64,000 nt of DNA, taken from contig CAJQHZ010000037.1 in assembly GCA_905478295.1 (NCBI GenBank), positions 62,001-126,000 of the forward strand. The letters run 5' to 3'. The notes under the pieces were generated by a model. It had not been told where the DNA came from and made no database searches. It saw only the letters and a program-made list of their open reading frames with translations. Below, in pieces: positions 27,872 through 39,221 of this stretch. The stretch is from an uncultured Flavobacteriales bacterium (GTDB taxonomy: Bacteria > Bacteroidota > Bacteroidia > Flavobacteriales > Schleiferiaceae). How positions within the stretch are numbered: the first letter of the stretch is position 1; each line of letters opens with the position of its first letter. The position numbers were made by a program, and so were the translations under genes.

Positions 27872-30800
27872 TTATTGCAAAACAATCGCTTCATTCGCTA
27901 CACCGGCATCGGTTATAATCTGAAGCACGTAGGTACCGCGTGCCCAATCTTGCACGTCTAACTGTGCCTCTCCGCTTACTCTGCCAGAGTATACCAATCT
28001 TCCCGAAGCGTCTAACAAGCGTACATCTGCAGCTCCTTCAACACGAAGAGTCAATACTTTTTGTGCCGGGTTTGGATATACACTCCAACCTGAAGTCAAA
28101 GCTTCACCTAGACCTATGTTCATCACGCTGTAGGCATCTGAAACGTTTGAGCACTGAATATTTGAGACTATTCGAACGTAATAATCTCCATTCGATTGCG
28201 GCAAGAAAGTCGCTCCGTTTGCCCCACTAATTGGATTCATGTTTGCGTCCAACCATTCATACGTAAAGGTTCCCGCAGGCGTTGCTGCCTCGAGCTCACC
28301 AGCAGTGTTCTGAGAAACCGTTGGTTTACCGGGTGCCGGTTGTACACTAATTGCACGTTGTTTTGTCCGCGAGCAACCTGTAGTAACATCCGTGTATGTG
28401 TAATAAACCCAATGAGAGCCAACTCCCGCCGTTGCTGGGTAAATGCTATCATTGACTATACCAGAACCGCTATACACACCGCCAGCAGGCTGGCCGCCTG
28501 AAAGAAGTTTAGGCCCATCCAATTCACAAACATAACCTTGCGAACCAAGTGTAACAGCAGGAAGGCTGTTCACTGATAAGATGGTAGAGTCAGCTACTAC
28601 CGGATTAGCGACACAATCGTCTGCGCTTATCATTTCTACTTTAAGTACGTCGTTATTTGCGAAAGTACCTCCATACATGAATGTATTGCTTGCGACCACT
28701 GAACCGTTCAGGATCCAATTTATTGTTGGATTCAATCCACCATTGGTTGGTGTTGCCGTAAATGTTGCGCTATCGCCATTACAGAGTGCAGCAGATACTG
28801 AACTCGTAAGTGCAATACCCGCTGAAGGAGCATTGATGATGGTTACATAGTTAGACAATACTACAGAGTCAACTCCCGCAGCATTAGCAACTACAAGTTT
28901 AACATCGTAAGTACCCGAAGTCGCATAGGTCACTGATGGATTCGCAGAAGTGCTGATGCTCGGGGTTCCGCCTTGGAATGACCACATGCGCGATGCTGCA
29001 GACGGTGCAGTATAGTCATAGAATTGTAATGTCTTCCCTGTACAACCGGCAGTATCACCCGTGAAAGCGGCCACTGGAGGGAATAGAGCTTGGCCAGAAA
29101 TATTAATATTATCTAGATAGATATTATTGCCATAGCCATTCACTGCGACGAATTTAACCCGGACCCCAGCATTACCGCTGTACGCGTCTAAATCAATAGT
29201 CGGGCAGGTTACGGAAGAAGAACCATGACACCAATAGGTAGAATCTGCAGGTGCAAAAGCAGAAGTCACTGCCCCAGCTGTCGTGAAACTGGTGTCGGAA
29301 ACGTCGTAAGCTGCCACTAAATCCCAAGTTGATCCGCAATCGTCACTCACATAAACTTTCAAACTATCCTTATAACCGCTCGAATAATACGCTGAGGCAT
29401 ATTCAAATTCCAGATTAATTAAAGTATCGTTCGTAAAGTCAAGCGCGGGACTGATCAATTCATCTAAAGCACCTGTTGTACTGTAAGAATAGTGGTTGAT
29501 CGTCATCGCTGTACTTCCCGGGCTGGTTCCATTTACTGTAGCTGCAGCCCAAGTGATGCCCGCGTCAGGATTAGCAATCTCCCAACCAGAAAGTCCTGAC
29601 TCGAAATCTTCAATAAAAGGTAATGGTGCACCACCCACTCCTAGAATCTGAAATGCTGTTGTATCGTCTGTTCCGTAATTATTGCTTGCCGTCAAGGTCA
29701 CCGTATATGCACCTGTTGCATTAAAGACCACTTTCGGGAATTGGGAACTATCGCTGGTCCCTCCTGCAAAGCTGTAGGTTGAGGGCGTAATCTGCCAATA
29801 CCAAGAAGTAGGAAGTCCACTAGATAGGTCCGTAAGCGAAATAGTATCGCCTAAAGAACAGGTAGCAAGGGGATCAGCTGTAAAGGATGCTACCGGCGCA
29901 TTCGTAAATCCACTCATTAATGGGCTTTGCCAAACACCACGTCCAAATGTGCCGATACGAATAAGGGCATCGTCAGCATAAATCTCAATGTCCGAAACAA
30001 TGACGTTCGGCAAGTCTTTATTAAAACTGATCCAATTCGAAAAATTAGAGCTCGTATAGTACATACCTATATCTGTACCTACATAAATACCATCACTAGA
30101 GCCCCCTTCAAAAGCTACTGCCGTAGCCGGAACATTAGGCAAACCTGAACTTAGGTTAGACCATGTTGAACCTGCATTAAAGGATTCCATCACCTTTCTA
30201 TTACCTGCATAACCGCTAATAGAAATCACGATATGCTCTTCATCGTTAGGATCAATAGCTACGCCTGAAATATTATTAGGAGATGGGCTCATCGAGCCGG
30301 AAGGAGTAATGCTAGACCAACTACTTCCACCATTTGTAGAGACGTAGATATTACTGTTTATGAGCGTATAAATATAATTCGTATTCGACGGGGCTACCTC
30401 AAATTCGTCTATGTTAGAATTACCGCTAATATTATTTGAGGAGGTAGCTGACCAGGAACCTCCCGCATTCGTGGATTTCCATATTTTCTTGAAACCTGCG
30501 TAAACGGTGTTCGTAGTTACTGGATCTGTATTAAAAGGCGTTACCCAGTTTCCTGAGCCCGAAACAGATAATGTATTTATAGAACTGAAAAAGCCACCGC
30601 CATTTGTGCTCTTATAAAAATCTCCATAGTAAACTGAAGTATACATGAGGTTATCGTTCACCGCATCTACACCATTGTCCATTCCGTCACCACCTGTGAC
30701 TTCAGACCAATTCACGGTCGTACTGCGCAAATGGGACCCGTTGTCTTGAGCGCCTGCTAAAATAACCGCGGTATCAGAAGTGCTCTGACTAATTTTATAG

Positions 30801-32206
30801 TATTGCGTGATGTTCATCCCGTCGTTCAAATCACTCCAAGAACTTCCACTGTTTGTAGTTTTATAAACACCGCCATCGGTTCCTACGTACAATTCAGAGG
30901 TACCCGGTCTAAAATCCGCATGGTGGTGATCCGCATGAACGTAGGGCGTTGATCCTGCACCGTACCAGTGTCCCACGCAAGTCCAGTTGGTACCGCCGTT
31001 GGTTGACTTCCATATGTTCACACCGCCCACGTAAATGGTGTTTTCAGAATTGGGATCACATGCAATGGTTAAATCATACCACGCTTGACCACCAGAGCCT
31101 GAACCGCTATTTGACCAACCCATAATATTGGGCGTAGAACTCATCAGAGTCCAGTTTGACCCACCATTTGTAGAGCGATAGAGACCACCAAAACCGTAAT
31201 TTGAATCGCCGTAAACAAGGTATACCTTACCTGGAGCTGAGCTTACCGCAACCTCACAGCGGTACTTACCACTTGTTGGAAGGCCGTTGGACATCTGTGA
31301 CCAGGTTTCTCCAGCGTCAAGTGAACGGTATAGTTTTGGACTAGAACCGTTTGTCGTAGCAAAAACAGTGTCTCCGTGGCCCATGCGCATTCCATAAAAA
31401 GAACCGCTCTGTTCTAACGTGAAGTTCTGACCGTAGTTGGTACTGCGATAAACTCCTGCGTTCGTAGCCGCCATAACTATATGTGTACTGTCTGGATGCA
31501 CGACAATACGTGCTATTCTATAGTTCTGAGAGGTAGACCATGACAAAGAAGTCGTGTTCCATGTGATTCCACCATCAGTAGACTTTAATAGACCGAAGCT
31601 ATACGTGTCAGCAGCATCACGATCACCTGTTGCGAGGTACATGGTATCCGGGTGTAGAGGATCAATGGCTAGATCACTAACACCTAGGTTGGTGAGCTCG
31701 TCTGTAAACGTGGTCCAGCTTTGACCGTCATCGTAACTTACCCAAAGGCCGCCTGCTGGGGCGCCGGCATAAATGGTATCGTGATGATTAGGGTGAAAGG
31801 CTACTCCGTTGATGCGACCAATTCCTCCACCTGAGGGAGCATTCACCGGCCCCATGACTGACCACTCGCCATATTCTGTTGTAGTAGATGCCTGTTGCTG
31901 CTGAATGGCTCGGTACAAAACGGATGGATGTGGGCGAACACCAGATTCACCAACACGCTCTTCCATCATGTATTCCCAGCGCTTGAATTGCTTCCAGCCG
32001 TGCCCTTTTTCATAGGGCTTACCATCAAATTCAGCATTGAATTTATCCACTACCGTATGAAAATTCACGCGGTAATCTTGCATAGCTTCTACCCATGTCA
32101 TCGACGCGATGTCAGATGCACTAAGAGCAGAAGTCTCACGGTTTTGAGATGTGGCTGGTAAAAAAGCGGCGGTAAAGGCTACAGAAAGTAAAAGGCTGCG
32201 TAGCAT
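27872..32206 (-). CDS. Giant T9SS-secreted BNR beta-propeller/PKD protein
   Basis: The 1,444-residue protein has a signal peptide (cleavage after TSQ near residue 21). From about residue 110 to 760 there are many BNR/sortilin-type repeats with the S-T-N-G-G-x-x-W pattern, forming one or two beta-propellers. PKD domains follow near 785 to 870 and 1060 to 1130, with a jelly-roll-like module between them (GWEIANPDAGITW onward). Ig-like sequence comes next. The C-terminus is a T9SS type A sorting domain (WSVYPNPAQKVLTLRVEG to the end). It is thus secreted or surface-anchored by the gliding-type secretion system. Adhesion or polymer binding is likely, but the ligand is unknown. Confidence 0.88.
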   Translation of the reverse strand: MLRSLLLSVAFTAAFLPATSQNRETSALSASDIASMTWVEAMQDYRVNFHTVVDKFNAEFDGKPYEKGHGWKQFKRWEYMMEERVGESGVRPHPSVLYRAIQQQQASTTTEYGEWSVMGPVNAPSGGGIGRINGVAFHPNHHDTIYAGAPAGGLWVSYDDGQSWTTFTDELTNLGVSDLAIDPLHPDTMYLATGDRDAADTYSFGLLKSTDGGITWNTTSLSWSTSQNYRIARIVVHPDSTHIVMAATNAGVYRSTNYGQNFTLEQSGSFYGMRMGHGDTVFATTNGSSPKLYRSLDAGETWSQMSNGLPTSGKYRCEVAVSSAPGKVYLVYGDSNYGFGGLYRSTNGGSNWTLMSSTPNIMGWSNSGSGSGGQAWYDLTIACDPNSENTIYVGGVNIWKSTNGGTNWTCVGHWYGAGSTPYVHADHHHADFRPGTSELYVGTDGGVYKTTNSGSSWSDLNDGMNITQYYKISQSTSDTAVILAGAQDNGSHLRSTTVNWSEVTGGDGMDNGVDAVNDNLMYTSVYYGDFYKSTNGGGFFSSINTLSVSGSGNWVTPFNTDPVTTNTVYAGFKKIWKSTNAGGSWSATSSNNISGNSNIDEFEVAPSNTNYIYTLINSNIYVSTNGGSSWSSITPSGSMSPSPNNISGVAIDPNDEEHIVISISGYAGNRKVMESFNAGSTWSNLSSGLPNVPATAVAFEGGSSDGIYVGTDIGMYYTSSNFSNWISFNKDLPNVIVSDIEIYADDALIRIGTFGRGVWQSPLMSGFTNAPVASFTADPLATCSLGDTISLTDLSSGLPTSWYWQITPSTYSFAGGTSDSSQFPKVVFNATGAYTVTLTASNNYGTDDTTAFQILGVGGAPLPFIEDFESGLSGWEIANPDAGITWAAATVNGTSPGSTAMTINHYSYSTTGALDELISPALDFTNDTLINLEFEYASAYYSSGYKDSLKVYVSDDCGSTWDLVAAYDVSDTSFTTAGAVTSAFAPADSTYWCHGSSSVTCPTIDLDAYSGNAGVRVKFVAVNGYGNNIYLDNINISGQALFPPVAAFTGDTAGCTGKTLQFYDYTAPSAASRMWSFQGGTPSISTSANPSVTYATSGTYDVKLVVANAAGVDSVVLSNYVTIINAPSAGIALTSSVSAALCNGDSATFTATPTNGGLNPTINWILNGSVVASNTFMYGGTFANNDVLKVEMISADDCVANPVVADSTILSVNSLPAVTLGSQGYVCELDGPKLLSGGQPAGGVYSGSGIVNDSIYPATAGVGSHWVYYTYTDVTTGCSRTKQRAISVQPAPGKPTVSQNTAGELEAATPAGTFTYEWLDANMNPISGANGATFLPQSNGDYYVRIVSNIQCSNVSDAYSVMNIGLGEALTSGWSVYPNPAQKVLTLRVEGAADVRLLDASGRLVYSGRVSGEAQLDVQDWARGTYVLQIITDAGVANEAIVLQ

Positions 32207-32248
32207 AATAGGGTTTTAAAGACCCTAATCTAAACAAAAAGCTATACT

Positions 32249-34006
32249 CTATTCTTCCGTTTTCGCAGTAGTTATAAGCTTTAACTCATTTAATTGGATG
32301 CTGTCTATAGTAGCCGGAGCATCAATCATTACGTCACGACCCGCATTGTTTTTTGGAAAAGCAATGAAATCGCGAATAACCTCAGCACCGCCGAGGATTG
32401 CTACCAATCGGTCAAAACCGAAAGCTAAACCACCGTGCGGAGGCGCTCCGTATTCAAAAGCACTCATCAAGAAACCGAACTGCTTCTCTGCTTCTTCCTT
32501 GCTAAATCCTAACAAATCAAACATGCGGCTTTGAAGCGCACGATCGTGAATACGTATAGATCCACCTCCTATTTCATTCCCGTTTAACACGAGATCGTAT
32601 GCATTTGCACGCACATTGCCTGGATCCGTATCGATAAGGTCAATGTCTTCAGGTTTAGGGGAAGTAAAAGGGTGGTGCATCGCATGATAACGCTCCGTTT
32701 CGTCGTCCCATTCTAAAAGTGGGAAGTCCATTACCCATAGTGGTGCGAAGACCTCTGGGTTGCGTAAGCCCATTTCCTCTGCGATGTGAAGGCGTAGTTC
32801 TGATGTGGCTTTACGCGTTAAGCGCTCTTCACCGGCTAAAATTAAAATCAAGTCACCCAGCTTCGCATCAGCAGCTTTCGCCCATTCGGCTTGTTGTTCT
32901 TGTGTGTAGAATTTATCTACAGAGCTCTTGTAGGTGCCGTCCTCATTGATCTTACAGTACACCATACCCTTCATGCCGATGTCTGGGCGCTTCACCCAAT
33001 CGGTCAATTTATCAATCTGCTTGCGCGTCCAAGATGCCGCGCCGGGAACCGCAATACCCAACACAGTCTCTGCCTGATCGAAGACCATGAAACCAAGGTT
33101 TTGCGTCAAAGCATTTAGGTTGGCCAATTCCATCCCGAAGCGAATGTCCGGTTTATCATTTCCATAGCGTTCCATAGCCTCTGCATAGGTCATGCGCGGC
33201 ACGCTATCAATTTCAACACCCTTCACGTCCTTCAACAGGTGAAGCAATAATCCTTCAAAAGTGTTCAAAATATCTTCCTGCTCCACGAAAGCCATCTCAC
33301 AGTCAATCTGTGTAAATTCTGGCTGACGGTCCGCACGTAAATCTTCATCACGAAAACAACGCGTAATCTGGTAGTATTTGTCGTAACCACTTACCATCAG
33401 GAGCTGCTTGAACGTCTGTGGGCTCTGCGGCAATGCGTAGAATTTGCCTTCCTGCATACGCGAAGGCACTACAAAATCGCGCGCGCCCTCTGGCGTAGAC
33501 TTAATCAAGAATGGTGTCTCGATATCCATGAAGCCTTGTGCGTCTAGATACTTGCGTACCTCGATATTCACACGGTTTCGAAGAGTCAAGTTTCTTTGTA
33601 GCGGCCCACGGCGCAAGTCTAAATAGCGGTACTTCATACGAAGCTCCTCGCCACCATCACTTTCCTCTTCAATAGTGAACGGCGGGGTATTCGCTGCGTT
33701 TAATACTACGAGCTTTATACTCTTAATCTCCACGTCTCCTGTAGGAATTTTGGCATTCTTGCTGTGGCGCTCAATTACCTCGCCTTCGATTTGTACGACC
33801 CACTCACGGCCCAAACTACGTGCTGCTTTCAATAGCTCCGCATCCCATTCCTCGTTAAACGCAATTTGCGTAATACCATATCGGTCACGTAAATCTAAGA
33901 AGGTCATGCCGCCTAATTCGCGCGAGCGCTGAACCCAACCGGCGAGCGTTACTGTTTGTCCTATGTGTGATGCGCGCAATTCGCCGCAAGTATGAGATCT
34001 GTACAT
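32249..34006 (-). CDS. aspS: Aspartyl-tRNA synthetase
   Basis: From [11 protein letters not shown] the product is 585 residues, normal for a bacterial class II AspRS. It has the anticodon-binding OB domain ([22 protein letters not shown]), motif 2 ([18 protein letters not shown]), the bacterial GAD insertion, and motif 3 ([15 protein letters not shown]). An in-frame ATG eleven codons upstream (34039) would run into the divergent tadA transcript and adds non-family residues. I cannot tell from sequence whether it is discriminating or non-discriminating. Confidence 0.96.
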   Translation of the reverse strand: MYRSHTCGELRASHIGQTVTLAGWVQRSRELGGMTFLDLRDRYGITQIAFNEEWDAELLKAARSLGREWVVQIEGEVIERHSKNAKIPTGDVEIKSIKLVVLNAANTPPFTIEEESDGGEELRMKYRYLDLRRGPLQRNLTLRNRVNIEVRKYLDAQGFMDIETPFLIKSTPEGARDFVVPSRMQEGKFYALPQSPQTFKQLLMVSGYDKYYQITRCFRDEDLRADRQPEFTQIDCEMAFVEQEDILNTFEGLLLHLLKDVKGVEIDSVPRMTYAEAMERYGNDKPDIRFGMELANLNALTQNLGFMVFDQAETVLGIAVPGAASWTRKQIDKLTDWVKRPDIGMKGMVYCKINEDGTYKSSVDKFYTQEQQAEWAKAADAKLGDLILILAGEERLTRKATSELRLHIAEEMGLRNPEVFAPLWVMDFPLLEWDDETERYHAMHHPFTSPKPEDIDLIDTDPGNVRANAYDLVLNGNEIGGGSIRIHDRALQSRMFDLLGFSKEEAEKQFGFLMSAFEYGAPPHGGLAFGFDRLVAILGGAEVIRDFIAFPKNNAGRDVMIDAPATIDSIQLNELKLITTAKTEE

Positions 34007-34026
34007 CTTTGATGGTGTTTGAACCG

Positions 34027-34034
34027 CAAAAATA
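34027..34034 (-). promoter_or_regulatory. -7 promoter element for aspS
   Basis: The minus strand reads TATTTTTG, an exact TAnnTTTG match, 20 bases upstream of the chosen aspS start. Confidence 0.55.
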
Positions 34035-34072
34035 GCCAAACTTGTGGGCCAATTCCCTATTTTGCGCAGAAG

Positions 34073-34516
34073 ATGATAGACCTAAACGATCACAACATAT
34101 ATATGCGGGCTGCTTTGGCTGAAGCTCGGGTTGCGGGAGCGGCAGGAGAAGTCCCAGTTGGAGCGGTAATCGTAGCTGGTGGACGCATCATAGCACGCAG
34201 CCACAACCTAACGGAATTACTTACAGACGTGACGGCACATGCTGAAATTCAAGCAATTACTGCTGCAAGCAATTATCTCGGCAATAAATACCTTCAAAAA
34301 TGTACCCTGTACGTCACGCTCGAGCCCTGTCCCATGTGTGCCGGAGCCCTGTTTTGGTCACAAATGGAACATGTGGTTTACGGAGCTAGCGATGCTAAAC
34401 GTGGATACCAAAAACACGGCGGTCCTATGCATCCAAAAACTAAAATAACCAGTGGCGTAATGGCAGAGGAATGTGCCCAATTACTCACCGATTTCTTCGC
34501 AAGCAAACGAAACTAA
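34073..34516 (+). CDS. tadA: tRNA adenosine deaminase family protein
   Basis: From [11 protein letters not shown] the product is 147 residues with the cytidine/adenosine deaminase zinc site: HAEIQAI near residue 54 and PCPMCAGAL near 84. The family deaminates A34 of tRNA-Arg to inosine. The extra 18 residues available from an upstream ATG (34019) are poorly family-like and fall within the aspS leader. The gene ends close to the following symporter gene, so they may be co-transcribed. Confidence 0.92.
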   Translation: MIDLNDHNIYMRAALAEARVAGAAGEVPVGAVIVAGGRIIARSHNLTELLTDVTAHAEIQAITAASNYLGNKYLQKCTLYVTLEPCPMCAGALFWSQMEHVVYGASDAKRGYQKHGGPMHPKTKITSGVMAEECAQLLTDFFASKRN

Positions 34517-34524
34517 ACCGCGCC

Positions 34525-36348
34525 ATGATTCTTAGCACAACGGACATCATTGTTCTCGTCCTTCTTCTTTTATCGACTGTTTTAATTGGTCTATATTTTG
34601 GTCGAAGTAAAAAGAAAACGCTCAGTGAATACTTCTTAGGAGGCCGCTCCCTTCCTTGGTACATCGCAGGGATTTCTATGGTCGCTACCACCTTTGCCGC
34701 AGATACCCCTTTAGCGGTAACTGAACTCGTAGGCCAGTATGGTATTAGCGGGAACTGGCTTTGGTGGAACTTACTAGCAGGCGGCATGTTGACCACCGTG
34801 TTTTTTGCCCGATTGTGGCGTCGCTCTGGACTCACTACTGAAGTTGAGTTTATTGAATTTAGATACTCCGGGCGTCCAGCCGCTTTGCTTCGTGGATTTA
34901 AAGCCATTTATCTCGGAGGCATTATGAACGTGCTCATCATGGGCTGGGTTAATGTTGCAATGATTACGCTTCTCGAAGGTTTCTTTGGAATGACTCATGA
35001 ATCAGCATTTGTGTGGACAGGCGTTGCTCTGCTTATTGTAGTCTTTTATGTCAGTTTTTCGGGACTCAAGGGAGTAGTATATACCGATGTATTCCAATTC
35101 GTATTAGCCATGTCCGGCTCTATCGCCTTAGCCTATTACGTATTAAAAGCCCCGGAAATTGGTGGCCTTGCAGGCCTACGCGCCGCACTCCCTGAGGAGA
35201 CGTTCTCTTTTCTCCCTTCTGTAGGTGAGGGAGGTGCTGGAGGGCGCTACCAGATCTCGTTGGCCTCCTTCCTTGCCTTCTTCGGAATGGTGTGGTGGAC
35301 CTCTTGGTACCCAGGAGCAGAACCAGGTGGCGGAGGTTACAGCGCGCAACGTATGCTCTCTACTAAGGACGAACGCAGTTCCTTTTTAGCGAGCGCACTT
35401 TTTCAAATTGGCCACTACGCAGTGCGCCCTTGGCCATGGATTATCGTCGCATTAAGTGCCATTGCATTGTATGGTGGTCAAAACAATCTTGCAGAACAAA
35501 CTCCAGATTTTATTAACTATGAATGCCTCACAGGCGTCTATGAATGTGAACCGCTTACTAGCCAACAACAAACTGAATACGCGCAATGGCTCGAGACTTG
35601 GCAACCCGTTTATGGAGACCGGCTTCCAGAAGCATTGAAGTACCAGCAAGACTATAGATTTGGGTACATCTTCATCATGCGCGATTACCTCCCTAAAGGA
35701 ATTTTAGGAATGCTGCTTGCCTCTTTCTTCGCTGCTTATATGTCCACGATGTCTACTCAATTAAATTGGGGAGCATCCTATTTAATCAATGACTTCTATT
35801 TGCGCTTTCTTAGACCCAACGCGCCACGTCGCTTAAGTCTAAGCATTTCGAGAGCGACCACTCTTTTACTGGCGTTTTTAGGTCTCCTGATTACCTCGCA
35901 AATGAACAGCATCGCTGGTGTTTGGCAGTTTATCATGGAATGTGGGGCAGGATTGGGCTTAGTGCTGATTTTACGTTGGTATTGGTGGCGCATCAATGCG
36001 TGGGCGGAAATTACTGCGACGGTAGCGCCATTTATCGCTTACGCCATTGCCCATTACGGATTAGCTTGGGCGTTTCCCAATAGCTTTTTCTTCACCGTTG
36101 GCTTTACTACCATCGCATGGTTGTTAACGATGTACATAACCGCTCCAGAATCTAGCAGTACACTCGTAGAGTTTTACGCCAAAGTTCGACCCGGTGGAGC
36201 CTGGAAGCCCGTTGCTTGGAAAGTTGCAGATGATCCTGAGATTAAGGACGGCCCCGCAACACCGCTGCTAATGCTATACTGGCTAGTGGGTATCGCAGCC
36301 GTTTATGGCGCGTTATTCTTAGTAGGAGCGTTACTCTTTAAATGGTAG
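34525..36348 (+). CDS. Sodium:solute symporter family protein
   Basis: From MILSTTDIIVL the product is 607 residues, with about 13 to 14 hydrophobic segments and the SSS (LeuT-fold) signature. Features include GRSLPWYIAGISMVATTFAADTPLAVTE near residues 38 to 65 and YVSFSGLKGVVYTDVFQ near 175. An external loop of about 60 residues (near 325 to 385) is enriched in polar residues. The substrate, perhaps a sugar, amino acid or other organic solute, cannot be told. It begins eight bases after the tadA stop. Confidence 0.9.
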   Translation: MILSTTDIIVLVLLLLSTVLIGLYFGRSKKKTLSEYFLGGRSLPWYIAGISMVATTFAADTPLAVTELVGQYGISGNWLWWNLLAGGMLTTVFFARLWRRSGLTTEVEFIEFRYSGRPAALLRGFKAIYLGGIMNVLIMGWVNVAMITLLEGFFGMTHESAFVWTGVALLIVVFYVSFSGLKGVVYTDVFQFVLAMSGSIALAYYVLKAPEIGGLAGLRAALPEETFSFLPSVGEGGAGGRYQISLASFLAFFGMVWWTSWYPGAEPGGGGYSAQRMLSTKDERSSFLASALFQIGHYAVRPWPWIIVALSAIALYGGQNNLAEQTPDFINYECLTGVYECEPLTSQQQTEYAQWLETWQPVYGDRLPEALKYQQDYRFGYIFIMRDYLPKGILGMLLASFFAAYMSTMSTQLNWGASYLINDFYLRFLRPNAPRRLSLSISRATTLLLAFLGLLITSQMNSIAGVWQFIMECGAGLGLVLILRWYWWRINAWAEITATVAPFIAYAIAHYGLAWAFPNSFFFTVGFTTIAWLLTMYITAPESSSTLVEFYAKVRPGGAWKPVAWKVADDPEIKDGPATPLLMLYWLVGIAAVYGALFLVGALLFKW

Positions 36349-36375
36349 CATCGTGCTTTAGTCAAAAGTGAAAGC

Positions 36376-36412
36376 AAAAAAAATCCCCCGGGCGCGTTGC
36401 GCCCGGGGGATT
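36376..36412 (-). terminator. GC-rich terminator after infB
   Basis: A perfect twelve-base-pair stem (TCCCCCGGGCGC with GCGCCCGGGGGA, loop GTT on the plus strand) is followed on the minus strand by eight T residues. It ends the rimP-nusA-infB transcript. On the plus strand the T tract is short, so it probably stops symporter transcripts only partly. An almost identical hairpin occurs at 41885. Confidence 0.88.
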
Positions 36413-36434
36413 GTATATCCTAAAAAATTGCGAC

Positions 36435-39200
36435 TTAGAGTGTACGCTTGACCTCTGTGAATCCAAAGGCTTCCACGACATCTCCAACCTTAATGTCATT
36501 AAACTTTTCAATATTTAAACCACATTCAAAGCCTTGACGAACTTCTTTTGCATCGTCCTTGAAACGCTTGAGTGAGCCCAGTTTTCCGGTGTAAACAACT
36601 ACACCATCACGAATGATACGGACATCATTACTACGCTCAATCACACCATCAGTAACCATACATCCTGCGATGGTTCCAACTTTAGAAATCTTAAACGTTT
36701 CACGAATCTCAGCCGTACCCTTAATCTCTTCTTTGACCTCAGCAGAAAGCATGCCTTCCATGGCATCGCGAATTTCATTGATGGCATCATAGATGATGGA
36801 ATACATGCGGATTTCTACTTCTTCCTTCTCTGCAAGCTTGCGTGCTTGTGCAGAAGGGCGAACCTGGAAACCAACTAATATGGCTTGTGAAGCTGTCGCT
36901 AACAATACGTCACTTTCAGAAATCTGACCCACACCCTTGTGAATGATGTTTACCTGTATTTCTTCAGTAGTTAATTTTTGTAGCGAATCCGAAAGCGCTT
37001 CAACCGAACCGTCCACATCACCCTTAAGGATAATATTGAGCTCTTGGAAGTCTCCTACCTTCAAACGGCGTCCGATTTCTTCTAGCGTCATCTGTTTCTG
37101 GGAACGAACACTTTGCTCACGCTGCAACTGCAGACGTTTTTGTGCAATTTGCTTCGCCTCTCTTTCGTCGTCCATGATGATGAAACGATCTCCAGAAGTT
37201 GGCGCTCCGTCCAAACCTAATAGATTCACTGGGGTTGAAGGACCGGCTACTTTAATGCGATTGCCACGTTCATCCAGCATGGCTTTTACTTTACCACTAT
37301 GTTGACCGGCGAGTACGTAATCCCCCACCTTCATGGTTCCCGACTGAATCAATGCAGTACACATATATCCGCGCCCTTTATCTAACGAGGCTTCGACAAT
37401 AGTACCGCTTGCATTCTTAGTAGGATTGGCTTTCAAATCAAGCATTTCTGCTTCTAAGATTACCTTATCCAGTAGCTCTTCAATGTTCAGACCTGTTTTA
37501 GCCGAAATCTCTTGACACTGCACGCTACCGCCCCAATCTTCAACTAGAACATTCTCTTGCGACAATTGCTCTTTAATCTTGCTCGGATTTGCCACATCAC
37601 GGTCAACTTTGTTTATCGCAATAACGATAGGTACACCTGCTGCTTGCGCGTGTGAAATGGCTTCTTTCGTTTGTGGCATAACTGCATCATCTGCAGCTAC
37701 TACGATAATCGCGATATCCGTGACTTGCGCACCACGTGCACGCATCGCGGTAAAAGCCTCGTGACCTGGCGTATCTAAGAACGTAATGGTCTGTCCCGTA
37801 TGTACTTTTACGCTATATGCTCCAATGTGCTGGGTAATACCACCTGCTTCACCGGCAATCACGTTTGCTTTACGTACATAATCTAATAAAGAAGTTTTAC
37901 CGTGATCAACGTGTCCCATTACCGTTACAATCGGAGAACGCGGCTTTAGGTCTTCTTCTTTATCTTCTTCTTCAAGGAAGGTTTCAGTAACCTCTTCATC
38001 AACGAAGTTGACACTAAAGCCGAACTCCTCTGCCACCATCTCGAGCATCTCTGCATCCAAACGCTGGTTCATCGTTACCATCACACCTACTCCCATCAAT
38101 GAACCAATGACTTCGTTCACTGACACATCCATCATGTTCGCAAGCTCAGTAACAGTAACGAATTCCGTTACCTGCAATACTTTGCTTTCTTCCGCTGCTT
38201 GAATGTCCGCGAGTTCTTCTCTTTCACGGCGTTCAGCACGCTTATCACGACGAATTTTAGCGCCTTTATTTTTCTTTCCAGAGGTAAGCTTTTCAAGAGT
38301 TTCCTTGATCTGCTTTTGGATTTGCTCGTCTGTTAACTCTTGCTTCGCAACAACAGGCTGCTTGCGTCCGCGTCCACCAGCTGGACTTCTCTTCTGAGGA
38401 CCGCGCGTATTGTTGCGGTTTTTCGGATCATTTTGTGCGGGTGTCGCTCCACCTGGACCCTGCTTCTTTATGCGCGTACGCTTCTTCTTGTTCTCCTTTG
38501 GCTTTTCTACCGGGAGCACGATTTTCTGACCTGTGAATTTTGGTCCGTCAATCTTAACGTATTTCGTTGTGATCTCTTGATCCTGAGGCGTTTTCGGAGC
38601 CTCTTCTTTCGCAGGTGTTGGCTCAATCGGCTTAGGTACGTTTTGCGCACCAGCGCCTGAAGATTTTTTTGTTGGCGCTACCTTTTTAGGTTTCGCTGGC
38701 GCTTCCTTCTTCTTCGGCTTCTGGGTATCTAAATCGATCTTACCCATCACCTTTAGACCACCATTGTCCTCTGGAGTAACTTCTTCGCTCGGCTCATTTG
38801 GTGCCTCTACCTCTGTCGCTGCTTCGGCTGCTTTCGAGGATACTGGAACCTCTTCTGCAACAGGTTCAGGCTTTTCAGGAGCGACTTCTTTTGGAGCTTC
38901 TACCAAAGAGGCTTCCTCGACAGGTGCAGGGGCGGCCGCTACAGCGGGTACTTCAACCGTATCCTGCGTCCCCCTTAGAATTTCTTTTTCCTCCTTCACT
39001 TGCTGACTTACCTCTTCTGAGCGTTTTTTACGCGCAAGGTCATCGGCAAACGCCGTCATCAAAACCTCGTACTGATCGTTCGTGATTTTATAGTTGCGAT
39101 TGTTTGGAATTTCATGGCCATGTTTAGCCAATTCCTCCACCGCACGGTCTAAGGAAATGTTAAGCTCTTTTGTCGCTTTACTTAATCTGACGCTACTCAT
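36435..39200 (-). CDS. infB: Translation initiation factor IF-2
   Basis: The 921-residue protein delivers initiator tRNA to the ribosome. A short N-terminal domain ([23 protein letters not shown]) is followed by a long Glu/Lys/Pro/Ala-rich disordered region to about residue 310, then IF2-N, the G domain ([15 protein letters not shown] near 433, [12 protein letters not shown]) and domains II to IV. The extended low-complexity region is typical in Bacteroidota. It lies 21 bases downstream of nusA in the conserved rimP-nusA-infB operon. Confidence 0.97.
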   Translation of the reverse strand: MSSVRLSKATKELNISLDRAVEELAKHGHEIPNNRNYKITNDQYEVLMTAFADDLARKKRSEEVSQQVKEEKEILRGTQDTVEVPAVAAAPAPVEEASLVEAPKEVAPEKPEPVAEEVPVSSKAAEAATEVEAPNEPSEEVTPEDNGGLKVMGKIDLDTQKPKKKEAPAKPKKVAPTKKSSGAGAQNVPKPIEPTPAKEEAPKTPQDQEITTKYVKIDGPKFTGQKIVLPVEKPKENKKKRTRIKKQGPGGATPAQNDPKNRNNTRGPQKRSPAGGRGRKQPVVAKQELTDEQIQKQIKETLEKLTSGKKNKGAKIRRDKRAERREREELADIQAAEESKVLQVTEFVTVTELANMMDVSVNEVIGSLMGVGVMVTMNQRLDAEMLEMVAEEFGFSVNFVDEEVTETFLEEEDKEEDLKPRSPIVTVMGHVDHGKTSLLDYVRKANVIAGEAGGITQHIGAYSVKVHTGQTITFLDTPGHEAFTAMRARGAQVTDIAIIVVAADDAVMPQTKEAISHAQAAGVPIVIAINKVDRDVANPSKIKEQLSQENVLVEDWGGSVQCQEISAKTGLNIEELLDKVILEAEMLDLKANPTKNASGTIVEASLDKGRGYMCTALIQSGTMKVGDYVLAGQHSGKVKAMLDERGNRIKVAGPSTPVNLLGLDGAPTSGDRFIIMDDEREAKQIAQKRLQLQREQSVRSQKQMTLEEIGRRLKVGDFQELNIILKGDVDGSVEALSDSLQKLTTEEIQVNIIHKGVGQISESDVLLATASQAILVGFQVRPSAQARKLAEKEEVEIRMYSIIYDAINEIRDAMEGMLSAEVKEEIKGTAEIRETFKISKVGTIAGCMVTDGVIERSNDVRIIRDGVVVYTGKLGSLKRFKDDAKEVRQGFECGLNIEKFNDIKVGDVVEAFGFTEVKRTL

Positions 39201-39221
39201 AGAGTGTCTTTAGGTGTTTTC

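Noticed and set aside
38340-39085. Several plus-strand frames opposite the infB N-terminal region
   Set aside because: Their Leu/Arg/Ser-rich translations mirror the low-complexity Glu/Lys/Pro/Ala repeats of IF-2 on the other strand.
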